Below are positions 30,267 through 38,825 of a stretch of 64,000 bases of DNA, piece by piece. Made by a program: the position numbers and the translations under genes. Origin of the DNA: Kiloniellales bacterium. GTDB taxonomy: Bacteria > Pseudomonadota > Alphaproteobacteria > Kiloniellales > JAKSBE01. The stretch's first letter is position 1. The number at the start of each line of letters is the position of its first letter. The notes beneath the pieces are model-generated. The model saw nothing but the letters and a program-made list of their open reading frames with translations, was not told the origin of the DNA and did no database searches. Where the stretch lies: NCBI GenBank assembly GCA_030066685.1, contig JASJBF010000018.1, positions 85,883-149,882 of the forward strand, read 5' to 3'.

Positions 30267-31208
30267 ATGGATTTCAAGAAGCTGTCGATGCTACTGGTCG
30301 CGCTGGCGCTGCTGCTGCCGCAGGCCGCGCCGGCCGAGACGCGGGTGACCTACAAGTCGGCCAAGTCGACCTCGTCCTACTACCAGATGGCGGTGCAGAT
30401 CGCCGAGGCCATGAAGGCCGGCTCGGGCGGCGCGATCATCGTCACCGTCGAGGAGAGCCAGGGCTCGGTCCAGAACGTCAAGGAGGCCGCCAACCGCAGC
30501 GGCAACTAAGTCTTCACGACGCCGCCGGGCCTGGTCAAGCTGGCCCAGGCCGGCAAGAGGATGTTCGAGCCGAAGAACCCGGCCTACGACGAGATCCGCG
30601 GGCTCTTCGTGATCCCCTCGCTGACCATGCACTACGTGGTCCGGGCGGACTCCGGCGTGACGGACTTCGCGGACCTGGCCGGCAAGGACTTCCTGATCGG
30701 CAAGGGCAGCTTCGGGGCCCGCGAGGCGGCCAAGAACCTCGAGGCCTTCGGCCTCAAGGGCAAGGTCAGCCTGGCCGACGTCGAGCTGAACGCGGCGGTG
30801 CCGGCCCTCAAGAACGGCCAGATCCAGGGCTTCGCCACGGCCGGCTCCTATCCGGCGCCCAACGTCATCGAGGCGGCTGCCGGCACCGGGATCCGCCTGC
30901 TGTCGATGACCGACGACCAGGTGGCGGCGACCAAGCGGACCCGCCTGGTCATCCCCGCCGGCACCTACGCCGGGGTCGACTACGAGGTGGTGACCACCTC
31001 GCTGCCGGTCGGCGCCTACACGACGACCGCGATGGACGAGGAGACCGCCTACCAGCTGACCAAAACCTTCTGGTCCGGCAAGGCCGAGCTGGCCAAGGCC
31101 AACCCCTGGTGGGGCGGGGTCGCACCTGAGATGCTCTCGACCCTGGCCGGCGAGCTGCATCCGGGCGCGCTGCGCTACTACCGCGAGGCCGGTTTCGACC
31201 TGAAGTAG
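30267..31208 (+). pseudogene. TAXI-family TRAP solute-binding protein, interrupted by in-frame stop
   Basis: A TAXI-type periplasmic binding protein for the adjacent TRAP permease. The signal peptide (MDFKKLSMLLVALALLLPQAAPA) and TYKSAKSTSSYYQMAVQIAEAM lead into AANRSGN. There a TAA at 30507-30509 interrupts the frame, which continues in the same phase as VFTTPPGLVKLAQAGK and on to the natural end (313 residues without the stop). Related proteins usually read N-Y-V-F at this place, so a TAC-to-TAA change is the simplest explanation. This could be a real nonsense mutation, a sequencing error, or read-through. The second part is otherwise intact and without frameshifts, so decay, if real, is recent. 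Confidence 0.8.
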
Positions 31209-31226
31209 GGCCGGGCGATCGCGGGC

Positions 31227-33020
31227 GTGGCGGCGATTCCCGAAGGCGGCGGGCTCCGGGCCGGAATCCCGGGCGGGCTCGCCCTGGCGACGGTCGGCTT
31301 CCACCTCTATCTGGTGTTCTCCGGCCTGGTGCCGAACTTGGTCACCCGGCCGCTGCACATGGCCCTGGTGCTGCCTTGGGTCTTCGTCATCGGCAGCCGG
31401 GCCGAAGGCTGGCGCCGCTGGCTGGCCTGGGCGCTCTTCGGCCTCGGCCTCGCCGCCTGCGGCTTCATCCTGGCCGAGCGGGCCCGCCTCGGCGATCAAT
31501 ACGGCACCCTCGCCGGTCCGCTGCAGCACGCCGTCGCCGTCGTCCTGCTGCTGGTGGTGCTGGAGATGGCGCGGCGGGCGGTCAAGCTGGCCTTGCCGGC
31601 GGTCGCCGTCCTGGCCCTGGCCTACGGGGTCTTCGGCCAGCACCTGCCGGGCGAGTTCGGCCATCCCGGCATCCCGCTCAACGCTTTCCTCGGCACCCTG
31701 ACCATCGCCGAGGGCGGGATCTGGGGCCAGCTGACCGGGGTCTCGGTCAACGTGGTCGCGGTCTTCGTCATCCTCGGCGCTTTCGTCGGGGCGGGCGAGG
31801 GCGGGGCCGGCTTCATGGCCCTGGCGACCCGCCTGGCCGGTCGCCTGCGGGCCGGGGCGGCCAAGGTCGCGGTGCTGTCCTCGGCCTTCTTCGGCTCGAT
31901 CTCCGGCTCGGCCTCGGCCAACGTCGCCTCGACCGGCGCCATCACCATTCCGACCATGAAGCGCCTGGGCTATCCGCCGTCCTTCGCCGCCGCGGTCGAG
32001 GCCGTGGCCTCCAGCGGCGGCCAGATCATGCCGCCGCTGATGGGGGCGGGGGCGTTCATCATGGTCGAGCTGCTGCGCCGGCCCTACGGCGACATCATGG
32101 CGGCGGCCTTCCTCCCGGCCCTGCTGTTCTTCTTCGCCGCTTGGGCCGGAGTCGAGCTCTTCGCCCGGCGGCACGGCCTGCGCGGCCTGGCCCGGGAGGC
32201 GCTACCGGACCGGCGGACCCTGCTGCGCACCGTGCCCTTCTTCCTGGTGCCCTTCGGGCTGCTGCTCGGGATCCTCTTCCTGACCGGCTACACGCCGCAG
32301 TTCGCCGCCGCCCTGGCGACCTTCGCCGCGGCGGCGCTGCTGGTCACCGACCGCAGCGGCCGGCTCGGCCTCGGCGCTTGGGGCCGGCGCCTGCTGGCCG
32401 CCTCCACCGAGGCCGCGCGCCAGATCGCGACCATCGCCTCGATCATCCTCTGCGCCGGCATCATCATCGGCGTGCTCAACCTGACCGGGCTGGGGGTCAA
32501 GGTGACCTCGGCCATCGTCGGCCTTTCGGGCGGCGAGCTCTGGGCCGCCCTGCTGCTCACCGCCCTGGCCTGCCTGATCCTCGGCATGGAGGTGCCGACC
32601 ACGGCGGCCTACGTGATCTGCGTCTCGGTTGCCGGGCCGGCGCTGCAGGAGCTCGGCCTGCCGGCGCTCCAGGCCCACCTCTTCGTGTTCTGGTACGCCC
32701 TGCTCTCGACCATCACGCCGCCGGTCTGCGGCGCGGTCTTCATCGCCGCCGGCATGGCCCAGACGCCCTGGATCCCGGTTGCCGGCCAGGCCATGCGCCT
32801 GGGCCTCGGACTCTACCTCGTGCCGCTCGCCTTCGTCGCCAACCCGGCCCTGATCGACCTCGCCGAACGACCGCTCTGGGCCCTCTTGGCCCTCGCCAAG
32901 GTCGGGATCGGGCTCTGGCTCCTGGGCGCCGCCCTGGCCGACGGGCTGGCCCGGCCTTGGCGTTCCGTCGGATTGGCTCTGATGGGTTTAACGGTGATCT
33001 TTCTCCTGGGAGTCGCCTAG
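31227..33020 (+). CDS. TRAP transporter fused permease (TAXI type)
   Basis: A 597-residue fused 4TM/12TM permease that imports a small carboxylate-like solute using an ion gradient, with the upstream TAXI protein as receptor. Conserved TRAP large-subunit blocks are SSAFFGSISGSASANVASTGAITIPTMKRLGYPP, AVEAVASSGGQIMPPLMGAGAFIM and EVPTTAAYVICVSVAGPAL. The start is GTG 31227, 18 bases after the binding-protein stop. If the binding protein is dead, this permease is orphaned unless it uses the other TAXI protein in the window (53960-54922). The substrate is unknown. Confidence 0.93.
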   Translation: MAAIPEGGGLRAGIPGGLALATVGFHLYLVFSGLVPNLVTRPLHMALVLPWVFVIGSRAEGWRRWLAWALFGLGLAACGFILAERARLGDQYGTLAGPLQHAVAVVLLLVVLEMARRAVKLALPAVAVLALAYGVFGQHLPGEFGHPGIPLNAFLGTLTIAEGGIWGQLTGVSVNVVAVFVILGAFVGAGEGGAGFMALATRLAGRLRAGAAKVAVLSSAFFGSISGSASANVASTGAITIPTMKRLGYPPSFAAAVEAVASSGGQIMPPLMGAGAFIMVELLRRPYGDIMAAAFLPALLFFFAAWAGVELFARRHGLRGLAREALPDRRTLLRTVPFFLVPFGLLLGILFLTGYTPQFAAALATFAAAALLVTDRSGRLGLGAWGRRLLAASTEAARQIATIASIILCAGIIIGVLNLTGLGVKVTSAIVGLSGGELWAALLLTALACLILGMEVPTTAAYVICVSVAGPALQELGLPALQAHLFVFWYALLSTITPPVCGAVFIAAGMAQTPWIPVAGQAMRLGLGLYLVPLAFVANPALIDLAERPLWALLALAKVGIGLWLLGAALADGLARPWRSVGLALMGLTVIFLLGVA

Positions 33021-33040
33021 GAACGGAAGGAGGTTCCAAG

Positions 33041-33121
33041 AAAAGGGTCAGAGTCGTTTTTGATGGCGCGATCGTCGAGGAGGCGCTGTATAGCGCCACG
33101 AAAAAGGACTCTGACCCTTTT
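33041..33121. repeat. REP/MITE-like inverted repeat with GGGTCAGAGTC arms
   Basis: A 15-bp perfect inverted repeat (AAAAGGGTCAGAGTC, 33041-33055, with GACTCTGACCCTTTT, 33107-33121) extends inward to 21 bp with one mismatch. It encloses a second hairpin, GGCGCT-GTAT-AGCGCC. GGGTCAGAGTC-type arms are, from general knowledge, typical of repeats linked to REP-associated tyrosine (RAYT) transposases. No transposase is in the window. The element forms the last codons of the nuclease gene on the minus strand and could also terminate transcription from both sides. Confidence 0.75.
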
Positions 33122-33551
33122 TTTCGCCTTCTATTTCCAGCCGCAGGAGGCCGGCCAGGGGCGGCGGCTCGAAGCTCCCCGGAACCCGGAGCAGGTGGGC
33201 CGGGCAGCGGCGGCAGTCGCTGCTGCCGAAGCCGGGCAGCGGGATGCTGGTCTCCGGCTCCGTCCTCAACGCGCCCAGCAGCTCGCACTCCGAGCCGCCG
33301 GGCTGGGCGTAGACGGCGACGACCCGGCCGGCGGCGGTCAGTCGGTCGATGTGCCAACGCGGCCTCTTGGCCGACCGCAGGTGGCGCGCCAGGCGGGCGC
33401 CGAGGCCGCCGGGGCCGTAGGCGCTGCCGCAGTAGGCGTAGAGGCCCGGCGCCAGGCCACCGAGGCGGCCGGCCAGGACCGGATCGAGCGGCCGGTCGAG
33501 GGCCACGACCAGCAGATAGGCGCCGGGACGGCCCTTGAGATCGGCCGTCAC
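33048..33551 (-). CDS. GIY-YIG/Uri superfamily nuclease-like protein (DUF123)
   Basis: The core LKGRPGAYLLVVALDRPL...LAPGLYAYCGSAYGPGGLGARLARHLRSAKRPRWHIDRLTAAG is the DUF123 (COG1833, Uri-type endonuclease) pattern, followed by a Cys-rich end (GFGSSDCRRCPAHLLRVPG). GTG 33551 is preferred because the domain begins right after it; the frame is open back to 33689 but would overlap the mmsA start. The last 25 or so residues are encoded by a REP-like inverted repeat, so the original C-terminus has probably been replaced by element insertion. The role is unknown, possibly DNA repair. Confidence 0.7.
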   Translation of the reverse strand: MTADLKGRPGAYLLVVALDRPLDPVLAGRLGGLAPGLYAYCGSAYGPGGLGARLARHLRSAKRPRWHIDRLTAAGRVVAVYAQPGGSECELLGALRTEPETSIPLPGFGSSDCRRCPAHLLRVPGSFEPPPLAGLLRLEIEGEKKGQSPFSWRYTAPPRRSRHQKRL

Positions 33552-33681
33552 AACCCTTTGGCCGTCGGGGGGTGAGGATCGCGTCAGGGCGCGCCTTTCC
33601 GCTGCGAAGTCCCTTGGAACTTGGGTGTCGGGGATTCTATGCTCGGGCGCCAAAAGATAACAAGTCAGCGGGAGCGAGGGC

Positions 33682-35181
33682 ATGACCACGGAACTGCATC
33701 ATTTCATCGGCGGCAAGAAGGTCCCGGGTACCTCCGGCCGTTTCGGCGACGTCTTCACGCCGATGACCGGCGAGGTCTCGGCCAAGGTTCCCTTGGCCTC
33801 CAAGGCCGAGGTCAGGGCCGCCGTCGAGAACGCCCTCGCGGTGCAGCCGGCCTGGGCGGCGCAGAATCCGCAGCGCCGGGCCCGGGTCCTGTTCAAGTTC
33901 CTGCAGCTGGTCCAGAACGAGTTCGAGGCGCTGGCCGAGCTCCTCGCCCGCGAGCACGGCAAGACCATCCCCGATGCCCGGGGCGACATCCAGCGCGGCC
34001 TCGAGGTCGTCGAGTTCGCCTGCGGCGTGCCGCACCTCATGAAGGGCGAGTACACCGACAACGCCGGCCCCGGCATCGACATATACTCCCTGCGCCAGCC
34101 GCTGGGGGTGGTCGCCGGCATCACGCCCTTCAACTTCCCGGCCATGATCCCGATGTGGAAGTTCGCTCCGGCGCTGGCGGTCGGCAACGCCTTCATCCTC
34201 AAGCCAAGCGAGCGCGATCCCTCGGTGCCGCTGCGCCTCGCCGAGCTGATGATCGAAGCCGGCCTGCCGGAGGGCGTCCTCAACGTCGTCAACGGCGACA
34301 AGGAGGCGGTCGACGCCATCCTCGAGGACCCGGACGTCAAGGCCATCGGCTTCGTCGGCTCGACCCCGATCGCCGAGTACATCTACACCCAGGGCTGCGC
34401 CCACGGGAAACGGGTGCAGTGCTTCGGCGGCGCCAAGAACCACATGATCGTCATGCCCGACGCCGACATGGACCAGGCGGTCGACGCCCTGATCGGCTCC
34501 GGCTACGGCTCGGCCGGCGAGCGCTGCATGGCGATCTCGGTCGCGGTGCCGGTCGGCGAGTCGACCGCGGACCAGCTGGTCGAAAAGCTGATTCCCCGGG
34601 TCGAGGCCCTGAAGGTCGGCCCCTCGACCGATCTCGAAGCCGACTACGGGCCCGTGGTCACGGCCCAGGCCCTGCAGAAGATCAAGGACTACGTGGCGAT
34701 CGGCATCGAGGAAGGCGCCGAGCTGCGGGTCGACGGCCGCGACTTCAGGATGCAGGGCTACGAGAACGGCTTCTACATGGGCGGCTGCCTCTTCGACCGC
34801 GTGACGCCCGACATGCGGATCTACAAGGAGGAGATCTTCGGCCCGGTGCTCTCGGTCGTCCGCGCCAAGGACTATGAGGAGGGCCTCAACCTGGCCAACG
34901 ACCACGAATACGGCAACGGCGTCGCGGTCTTCACCCGGGACGGCGACACAGCGCGCGACTTCGCCTCGCGGGTCAACGTCGGCATGGTCGGGGTCAACGT
35001 CCCGATCCCGGTGCCGCTCGCCTACTACACCTTCGGCGGCTGGAAGCGCTCCGGCTTCGGCGACCTGAACCAGCACGGGCCGGATTCGATCCGCTTCTAC
35101 ACCAAGACCAAGACGGTCACCTCGCGCTGGCCCTCGGGCGTCAAGGAAGGCGCCTCCTTCGTAATCCCGACGATGTCCTGA
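33682..35181 (+). CDS. mmsA: CoA-acylating methylmalonate-semialdehyde dehydrogenase
   Basis: Converts methylmalonate or malonate semialdehyde to propionyl- or acetyl-CoA in valine, thymine and inositol breakdown. The 499-residue length is usual. Motifs are GVVAGITPFNFPAMIPMWKFAPALAVGN (NAD binding), GFVGSTPIAEYI, and the catalytic Cys in GSAGERCMAIS (about residue 282). The ending GGWKRSGFGDLNQHGPDSIRFYTKTKTVTSRWP is typical for MmsA. It stands alone with its own terminator; no valine-pathway partner is adjacent. Confidence 0.95.
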   Translation: MTTELHHFIGGKKVPGTSGRFGDVFTPMTGEVSAKVPLASKAEVRAAVENALAVQPAWAAQNPQRRARVLFKFLQLVQNEFEALAELLAREHGKTIPDARGDIQRGLEVVEFACGVPHLMKGEYTDNAGPGIDIYSLRQPLGVVAGITPFNFPAMIPMWKFAPALAVGNAFILKPSERDPSVPLRLAELMIEAGLPEGVLNVVNGDKEAVDAILEDPDVKAIGFVGSTPIAEYIYTQGCAHGKRVQCFGGAKNHMIVMPDADMDQAVDALIGSGYGSAGERCMAISVAVPVGESTADQLVEKLIPRVEALKVGPSTDLEADYGPVVTAQALQKIKDYVAIGIEEGAELRVDGRDFRMQGYENGFYMGGCLFDRVTPDMRIYKEEIFGPVLSVVRAKDYEEGLNLANDHEYGNGVAVFTRDGDTARDFASRVNVGMVGVNVPIPVPLAYYTFGGWKRSGFGDLNQHGPDSIRFYTKTKTVTSRWPSGVKEGASFVIPTMS

Positions 35182-35210
35182 TCGCTGCGGCAAAGCGACA
35201 AGGCGAAGCG

Positions 35211-35247
35211 ACGGCCGGCCTCGTCCGAGGGCCGGCCGTTTGCTTTG
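35211..35247 (+). terminator. Intrinsic terminator after mmsA
   Basis: ACGGCCGGCC (35211-35220) pairs perfectly with GGCCGGCCGT (35230-35239), followed by TTGCTTTG. A standard GC stem with a short T-rich tail, 30 bp after the stop codon. Confidence 0.8.
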
Positions 35248-35275
35248 CGCTCTCGCCAGAACCCGGAAACACGAA

Positions 35276-35303
35276 GGGCGGCGCTCCCTTCGGGACGCCG
35301 CCC
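35276..35303 (-). terminator. Terminator of the 28-residue membrane protein gene
   Basis: GGGCGGCG and CGCCGCCC enclose TCCC-TTC-GGGA, giving a 12-bp stem with one bulged base. Read on the minus strand it is followed by TTCGTGTTT. It lies 28 bp after the small gene's stop. Confidence 0.65.
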
Positions 35304-35330
35304 CGGCAGGCCGTGGCCCGCGGTCCGCGA

Positions 35331-35417
35331 CTAAGAGGTCAGGATCCCGATCAGGACCATAACGCTGAAGGCGGCGACCAGCAGGATGACGGGCTTATGC
35401 TTCTGAATGACTTGCAT
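35331..35417 (-). CDS. 28-residue single-span membrane protein
   Basis: A short gene with good signals. The ATG at 35417 is preceded by a purine-rich GGTGGGGGA, and the product is MQVIQKHKP followed by a hydrophobic helix (VILLVAAFSVMVLIGILTS) up to a TAG. A short basic N-terminus before one membrane span suggests an N-in small membrane protein. It has its own AT-rich promoter region (possible -10 TAATAT at 35485-35490 and -35 TTGCGT at 35507-35512, 16-bp spacing) and terminator, which argues for a real gene. Function unknown. Confidence 0.65.
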   Translation of the reverse strand: MQVIQKHKPVILLVAAFSVMVLIGILTS

Positions 35418-35640
35418 GGGTTTGGTCCCCCACCCTTGTGTCAAGCTTGTCAAGTTTGGCAACTCTGACTATGAAGACAACGCTATATTAAGCGGAAATT
35501 CACCAAACGCAAGCAATTTTTTGCAGTGCAGCAATTTTACTGAAGAACTGTCAAAATTGTAAACTTTAGGTCTCTTCGGCGGCGTATCGGTAAAGTCGTA
35601 TGGGGACGGGTTTGGTCGGATTTAGCCGGGGTTTAACCCC
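35418..35640 (-). promoter_or_regulatory. AT-rich leader and promoter of the small membrane protein
   Basis: This is the most AT-rich stretch in this part of the window. It contains three tandem 9-bp units of the TGTCAAGYT type (35439-35465), the candidate promoter described for the small gene, and a second run of AT-rich sequence to about 35570. No other gene is visible. Confidence 0.45.
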
Positions 35641-35686
35641 CTGGCGCTAGCCTCGCCTCGCCCTGATCCCTTCCAACCGGCCCGCC

Positions 35687-36781
35687 ATGTCACGACATCC
35701 CCTTTGCGCGCTGTTCTTTCTCACGCTGCTCGCGGCCGGGTCGGCCGCCGGCCGGGAGGAGCCGCGCCTGGTTGCTCCCTTCGACGCCGCTCTCCTGGAG
35801 GAGAGGCTCGCCGAGGGGCAAGAGGCGGCCCGCGCCGGCGACGATGCGGCCGCGATCGAGCACCTGACCCGGGCGGCGGAGATCGCCGACCTGCCGCAGC
35901 CGGAGCGGGCCCGGGTCCACAACGAGCGCGGCCGGGCTCTGCTGCGTCTCGGCCGCCGCGACAAGGCCCTGCTCGACTTCCACCGGGCGATCCGCCTGGA
36001 CGCGACCGTCGCCGACAGCTGGTACCGCCGTGGCGCCTTGCGCGCACAGCTCGGCGAGCCCGCGCCGGCGCTGAAGGACCTGACCGAGGCCCTGCGCCTC
36101 GACCCCGGCCTCGCGCCGGCCTACCGGACGCGGAGCGGCGTCCTCATCGAGCTGCGGCGCTTCGCCGAGGCCGAGGCCGACCTCCGAGCGCTGCTCGGCC
36201 GCGACCGGCGAAACCCCGAGACCCACCTGGAGCTCGGTCGCCTGCACCTGATGATGGACGAACCCTGGACGGCCTTCCGCGACTTCACCCGGGTCCTGCA
36301 GCTCGATCCCGATCATCCGCAGGCGACGATGGGCCGGGGCCGGGCGAGCTTCTTCCTGGGCCAGTTCGCGGCCGCCGCGGCGGACTTCGGGGCAGCGCGA
36401 AAGCGGAGCCCGGAGGACCCCGCGGCCGCGCTCTGGTTCCGGGTCGCGGCGCTGCGCAGCGGGCTCGGCGACCCGTCCGAGGCCGCCCCAGAGGGCGACG
36501 TGGAGCCGGGCTGGCCCGCGCCGGTCCTGGCCTTGCTCGAGGGGCGGCTCGAAGAGCCGGCGCTGCTCGAGCTGGCGCGCGACGGCGACCCCGGCCGCGC
36601 CGCGCTGCGCGAGACCGAGGCGCAGTTCTTTCTCGCCCAAAGGGATCTGCTGGCCGGCGAGCCCGGGCCGGCCGAGGCGCGCCTTCGCGGCATCCTCGAA
36701 AGCGGGCCCGGGGATTCCGCGGCCCATCAGGGCGCGCGCGCCGAACTGACGCGCCTGGCGGCCGAGCCCGCCGGCGGCTGA
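35687..36781 (+). CDS. Exported tetratricopeptide-repeat protein
   Basis: A 364-residue protein with a signal peptide (HPLCALFFLTLLAAGSAAG). It has about five TPR units from residue 35 to 250, for example ARVHNERGRALLRLGRRDKALLDFHRAIRLDATVADSWYRRGALRAQLGEPAPALKDLTEALRLDP. The last third is Ala/Glu-rich. TPR arrays are protein-binding scaffolds; the partner is unknown. The gene is convergent with the dihaem protein gene, only four bases between stops. Confidence 0.85.
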   Translation: MSRHPLCALFFLTLLAAGSAAGREEPRLVAPFDAALLEERLAEGQEAARAGDDAAAIEHLTRAAEIADLPQPERARVHNERGRALLRLGRRDKALLDFHRAIRLDATVADSWYRRGALRAQLGEPAPALKDLTEALRLDPGLAPAYRTRSGVLIELRRFAEAEADLRALLGRDRRNPETHLELGRLHLMMDEPWTAFRDFTRVLQLDPDHPQATMGRGRASFFLGQFAAAAADFGAARKRSPEDPAAALWFRVAALRSGLGDPSEAAPEGDVEPGWPAPVLALLEGRLEEPALLELARDGDPGRAALRETEAQFFLAQRDLLAGEPGPAEARLRGILESGPGDSAAHQGARAELTRLAAEPAGG

Positions 36782-36785
36782 GGGC

Positions 36786-38333
36786 CTAGAGGGACTCCAG
36801 GAACCGCAGCAAGGCCTCGCGCTGCGCCTTCGGCAGGCGGCGGAAGGCGTCGCGCGACGCGGCGCCCTCGCCGCCGTGCCAGAGGATGGCCTCGGCCGGG
36901 CTGCGGGCGCGGCCGTCGTGCAGGTAATGGGCCCGGCCGCCGAGCTCGCGGGTGCGGCCGAGGCCCCAGAGCGGCGGCGTCCGCCACTCCCGGCCGCTGG
37001 CCAGGAACTCCCTGCGGCCGTCGGCCAGGCCCTCGCCCATGTCGTGGAGCAGGAAGTCGGAGTAGGGGTGGAAGACCAGGTCCGAAAGGACTCCGGCCTC
37101 GGCGTGGCGGCCGCTGGTCATCTGGACCGTGTGGCAGGCGGCGCAGCCGATGTCCTCGAAGAGCTCGGCGCCCTCGACCACCCGCGGATCCGAGGTGCCG
37201 CGCCGGCCGGCCGGGCTCAGTAGCTGCATGTAGAACACCAGGGCGTCGAGATCGGTCTCGGAGATCTCCGGTCGGTCGCCCTGGGGCTGGGCCCGGCAGA
37301 GCGGCTCGGCCGCGGGGCAGTTGGGCTGCGGAAAGACCGGCGAGGTCACGCCCATATCGCTGGACAGCGCCCCCGCGGTCTGCTGGCGCAGCGAGGCCGC
37401 CCCCGCCTTCCAGCCGAAGCGGCCGATCTTCCGCCGGCCGTCCTCGGGATCGATGACGTAGTTCGCACGCCCCGAGATGCCGTCGCCGTCGGCGTCCTCC
37501 GGATCGGCTCGGGCCAGCAAGTCGTCCTCCGACAGCGCCTCGACCAGACCGAGGCCGATGACCGGCGGCGGCAGCCGAGGCGAGGTCTCGAGCGCGGTCG
37601 GGAAGGGCCCGTAGGCCGGCTCGGCGACGGTGAAGCGGGGCCGGCGCAGGCTGTAGCTCTCGCCGTCCGCGAAACGGCCGGGGATCTCCTCGTAGCTGAC
37701 GTCGATGCGTCCCTTGGGCCGGAGGCCGGCAACCGCCCGGTAGTTCAGCTGGCCGCCGTAGCGCGGATCCGGCTCCGGCGGCGCAGCCGGCGCCGCCCCG
37801 GGCTGGCTGATCTTGAGGATCAGGGTGCCCAGATCGCCCGCAGCGGGATCGGGAGGCCGACCCCGGCCGTTCTTCACGTGGCAGCGTGCGCAGCCCAAGG
37901 CGTCGTAATGCGGCCCGATGCCGTCGCGCGCGCCACTGTCGAAGCGGCCCGCCGGCGCCCAGTTGGCGTTGAAGATCCGGTTGCCGCGCAGGAACTCGGC
38001 CTCGGCCTGGCCGGCGGGAAAGCCGACCGGCAGCTTGAAGGGGCCGTCCAGGACCGCGCAGTAGGCGACCGGATTGGACGAAAGGCAGCGCTCCTGGAAG
38101 AACTTCGTGCCGTCGTAGGCGTCGTCGGAGCCGTAGGCCAGTTCCGGCGCGTCGGGATCGCGATAGACGCTGGGATCGCCGAAGTCGACCTTCGGCGCTG
38201 CGGCCGGCGCATTCAGAAGATCGCCTGGCGGGCCGCAGCCGGCCGGGGCCAGCAGGCCGGCGAGGCAGAGCGCTGCGGCAGCCCGTCGCGGGCGGCGCCT
38301 CAAGCCTTCGATCGGAAACCTTGGGTCCGGCAT
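36786..38333 (-). CDS. Dihaem c-type lipoprotein, DUF1111 / di-haem oxidoreductase family
   Basis: A 515-residue exported protein with two CxxCH haem sites, CARCHVKNGRGRPP near residue 125 and CAACHTVQMTSGRHAEAG in the C-terminal third. The family (DUF1111, often called thiol or dihaem oxidoreductase) also shows DADGDGISGRANYV and FGWKAGAASLRQQTAGALSSDMG. The N-terminus RRAAAALCLAGLLAPAGCGPP looks like a lipoprotein signal. ATG 38333 is chosen because the frame continues upstream without a start that fits a signal peptide. Its usual partners (imelysin-type lipoproteins) are not adjacent. The substrate is unknown. Confidence 0.85.
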   Translation of the reverse strand: MPDPRFPIEGLRRRPRRAAAALCLAGLLAPAGCGPPGDLLNAPAAAPKVDFGDPSVYRDPDAPELAYGSDDAYDGTKFFQERCLSSNPVAYCAVLDGPFKLPVGFPAGQAEAEFLRGNRIFNANWAPAGRFDSGARDGIGPHYDALGCARCHVKNGRGRPPDPAAGDLGTLILKISQPGAAPAAPPEPDPRYGGQLNYRAVAGLRPKGRIDVSYEEIPGRFADGESYSLRRPRFTVAEPAYGPFPTALETSPRLPPPVIGLGLVEALSEDDLLARADPEDADGDGISGRANYVIDPEDGRRKIGRFGWKAGAASLRQQTAGALSSDMGVTSPVFPQPNCPAAEPLCRAQPQGDRPEISETDLDALVFYMQLLSPAGRRGTSDPRVVEGAELFEDIGCAACHTVQMTSGRHAEAGVLSDLVFHPYSDFLLHDMGEGLADGRREFLASGREWRTPPLWGLGRTRELGGRAHYLHDGRARSPAEAILWHGGEGAASRDAFRRLPKAQREALLRFLESL

Positions 38334-38642
38334 GCCTCTCCCATCGCACCGCCCGCCGCCGTCCGACCGGCTGGCGGCCTCCTTCCAGCTCGGACCTGCG
38401 ACGACCTCTCGTCCCGAGGCCGGCCTCGAACCGCCGCGCCTGCGATCCCGGGAGTTTACCGCTTTCGCCCTCCATTTGAAGCAGCCGGCGCCCGGGATCA
38501 CAGAGTTGATGCAGGGATTTCGATGCTTGGCACCGCTGCGGCGACGAGATTTCCACAGTCCCGGGCGTATGGTTAACGGATTCTTATGACTTTCAGGTTT
38601 GATCTAAGGTTAAGGATCAACTCTAGATCGAAAGGCATGGTC
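38334..38642. other. Divergent promoter region
   Basis: Contains upstream signals of the dihaem gene (minus) and of the small secreted protein (plus). The only clear pattern is the inverted repeat TTGATC-N10-GATCAA at 38599-38620, about 25 bp before the small gene, which could be an operator. Confidence 0.4.
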
Positions 38643-38825
38643 ATGAAGCAATCTATGCTTCTGATCCTAATCGTTGTGGCGGCAACTGTCTTTTCAGCCC
38701 TGACCGGTTCGACAAGCATCCCAACGATCCAGAGCAACGGGAAGGTCAGCGACGGCGGCGATCCGGTGCAAGACCGGAAGTCCTGCCGGCACTACCGCAA
38801 GCGGGCCGGCTACGACTGCGGCTGA
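38643..38825 (+). CDS. Small secreted protein (60 aa)
   Basis: The product begins with a hydrophobic signal (MKQSMLLILIVVAATVFSALTG), then a short mature part ending DRKSCRHYRKRAGYDCG, with two Cys and a basic cluster. AAAGG lies seven bases before this ATG; the ATG at 38637 is too close to it. No family is recognised. An inverted repeat lies just upstream. Confidence 0.55.
   Translation: MKQSMLLILIVVAATVFSALTGSTSIPTIQSNGKVSDGGDPVQDRKSCRHYRKRAGYDCG

Noticed and set aside
28862..30277. 471-codon open frame antisense to the Hpt-ParB gene
   Set aside because: The plus-strand protein has clear Hpt and ParB motifs; the antisense product is low-complexity Arg/Gly/Leu.
30291..32174. 627-codon open frame antisense to the TAXI-TRAP genes
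   Set aside because: Low-complexity Gly/Arg/Asp-rich translation opposite conserved transporter sequence; an artefact of base composition.
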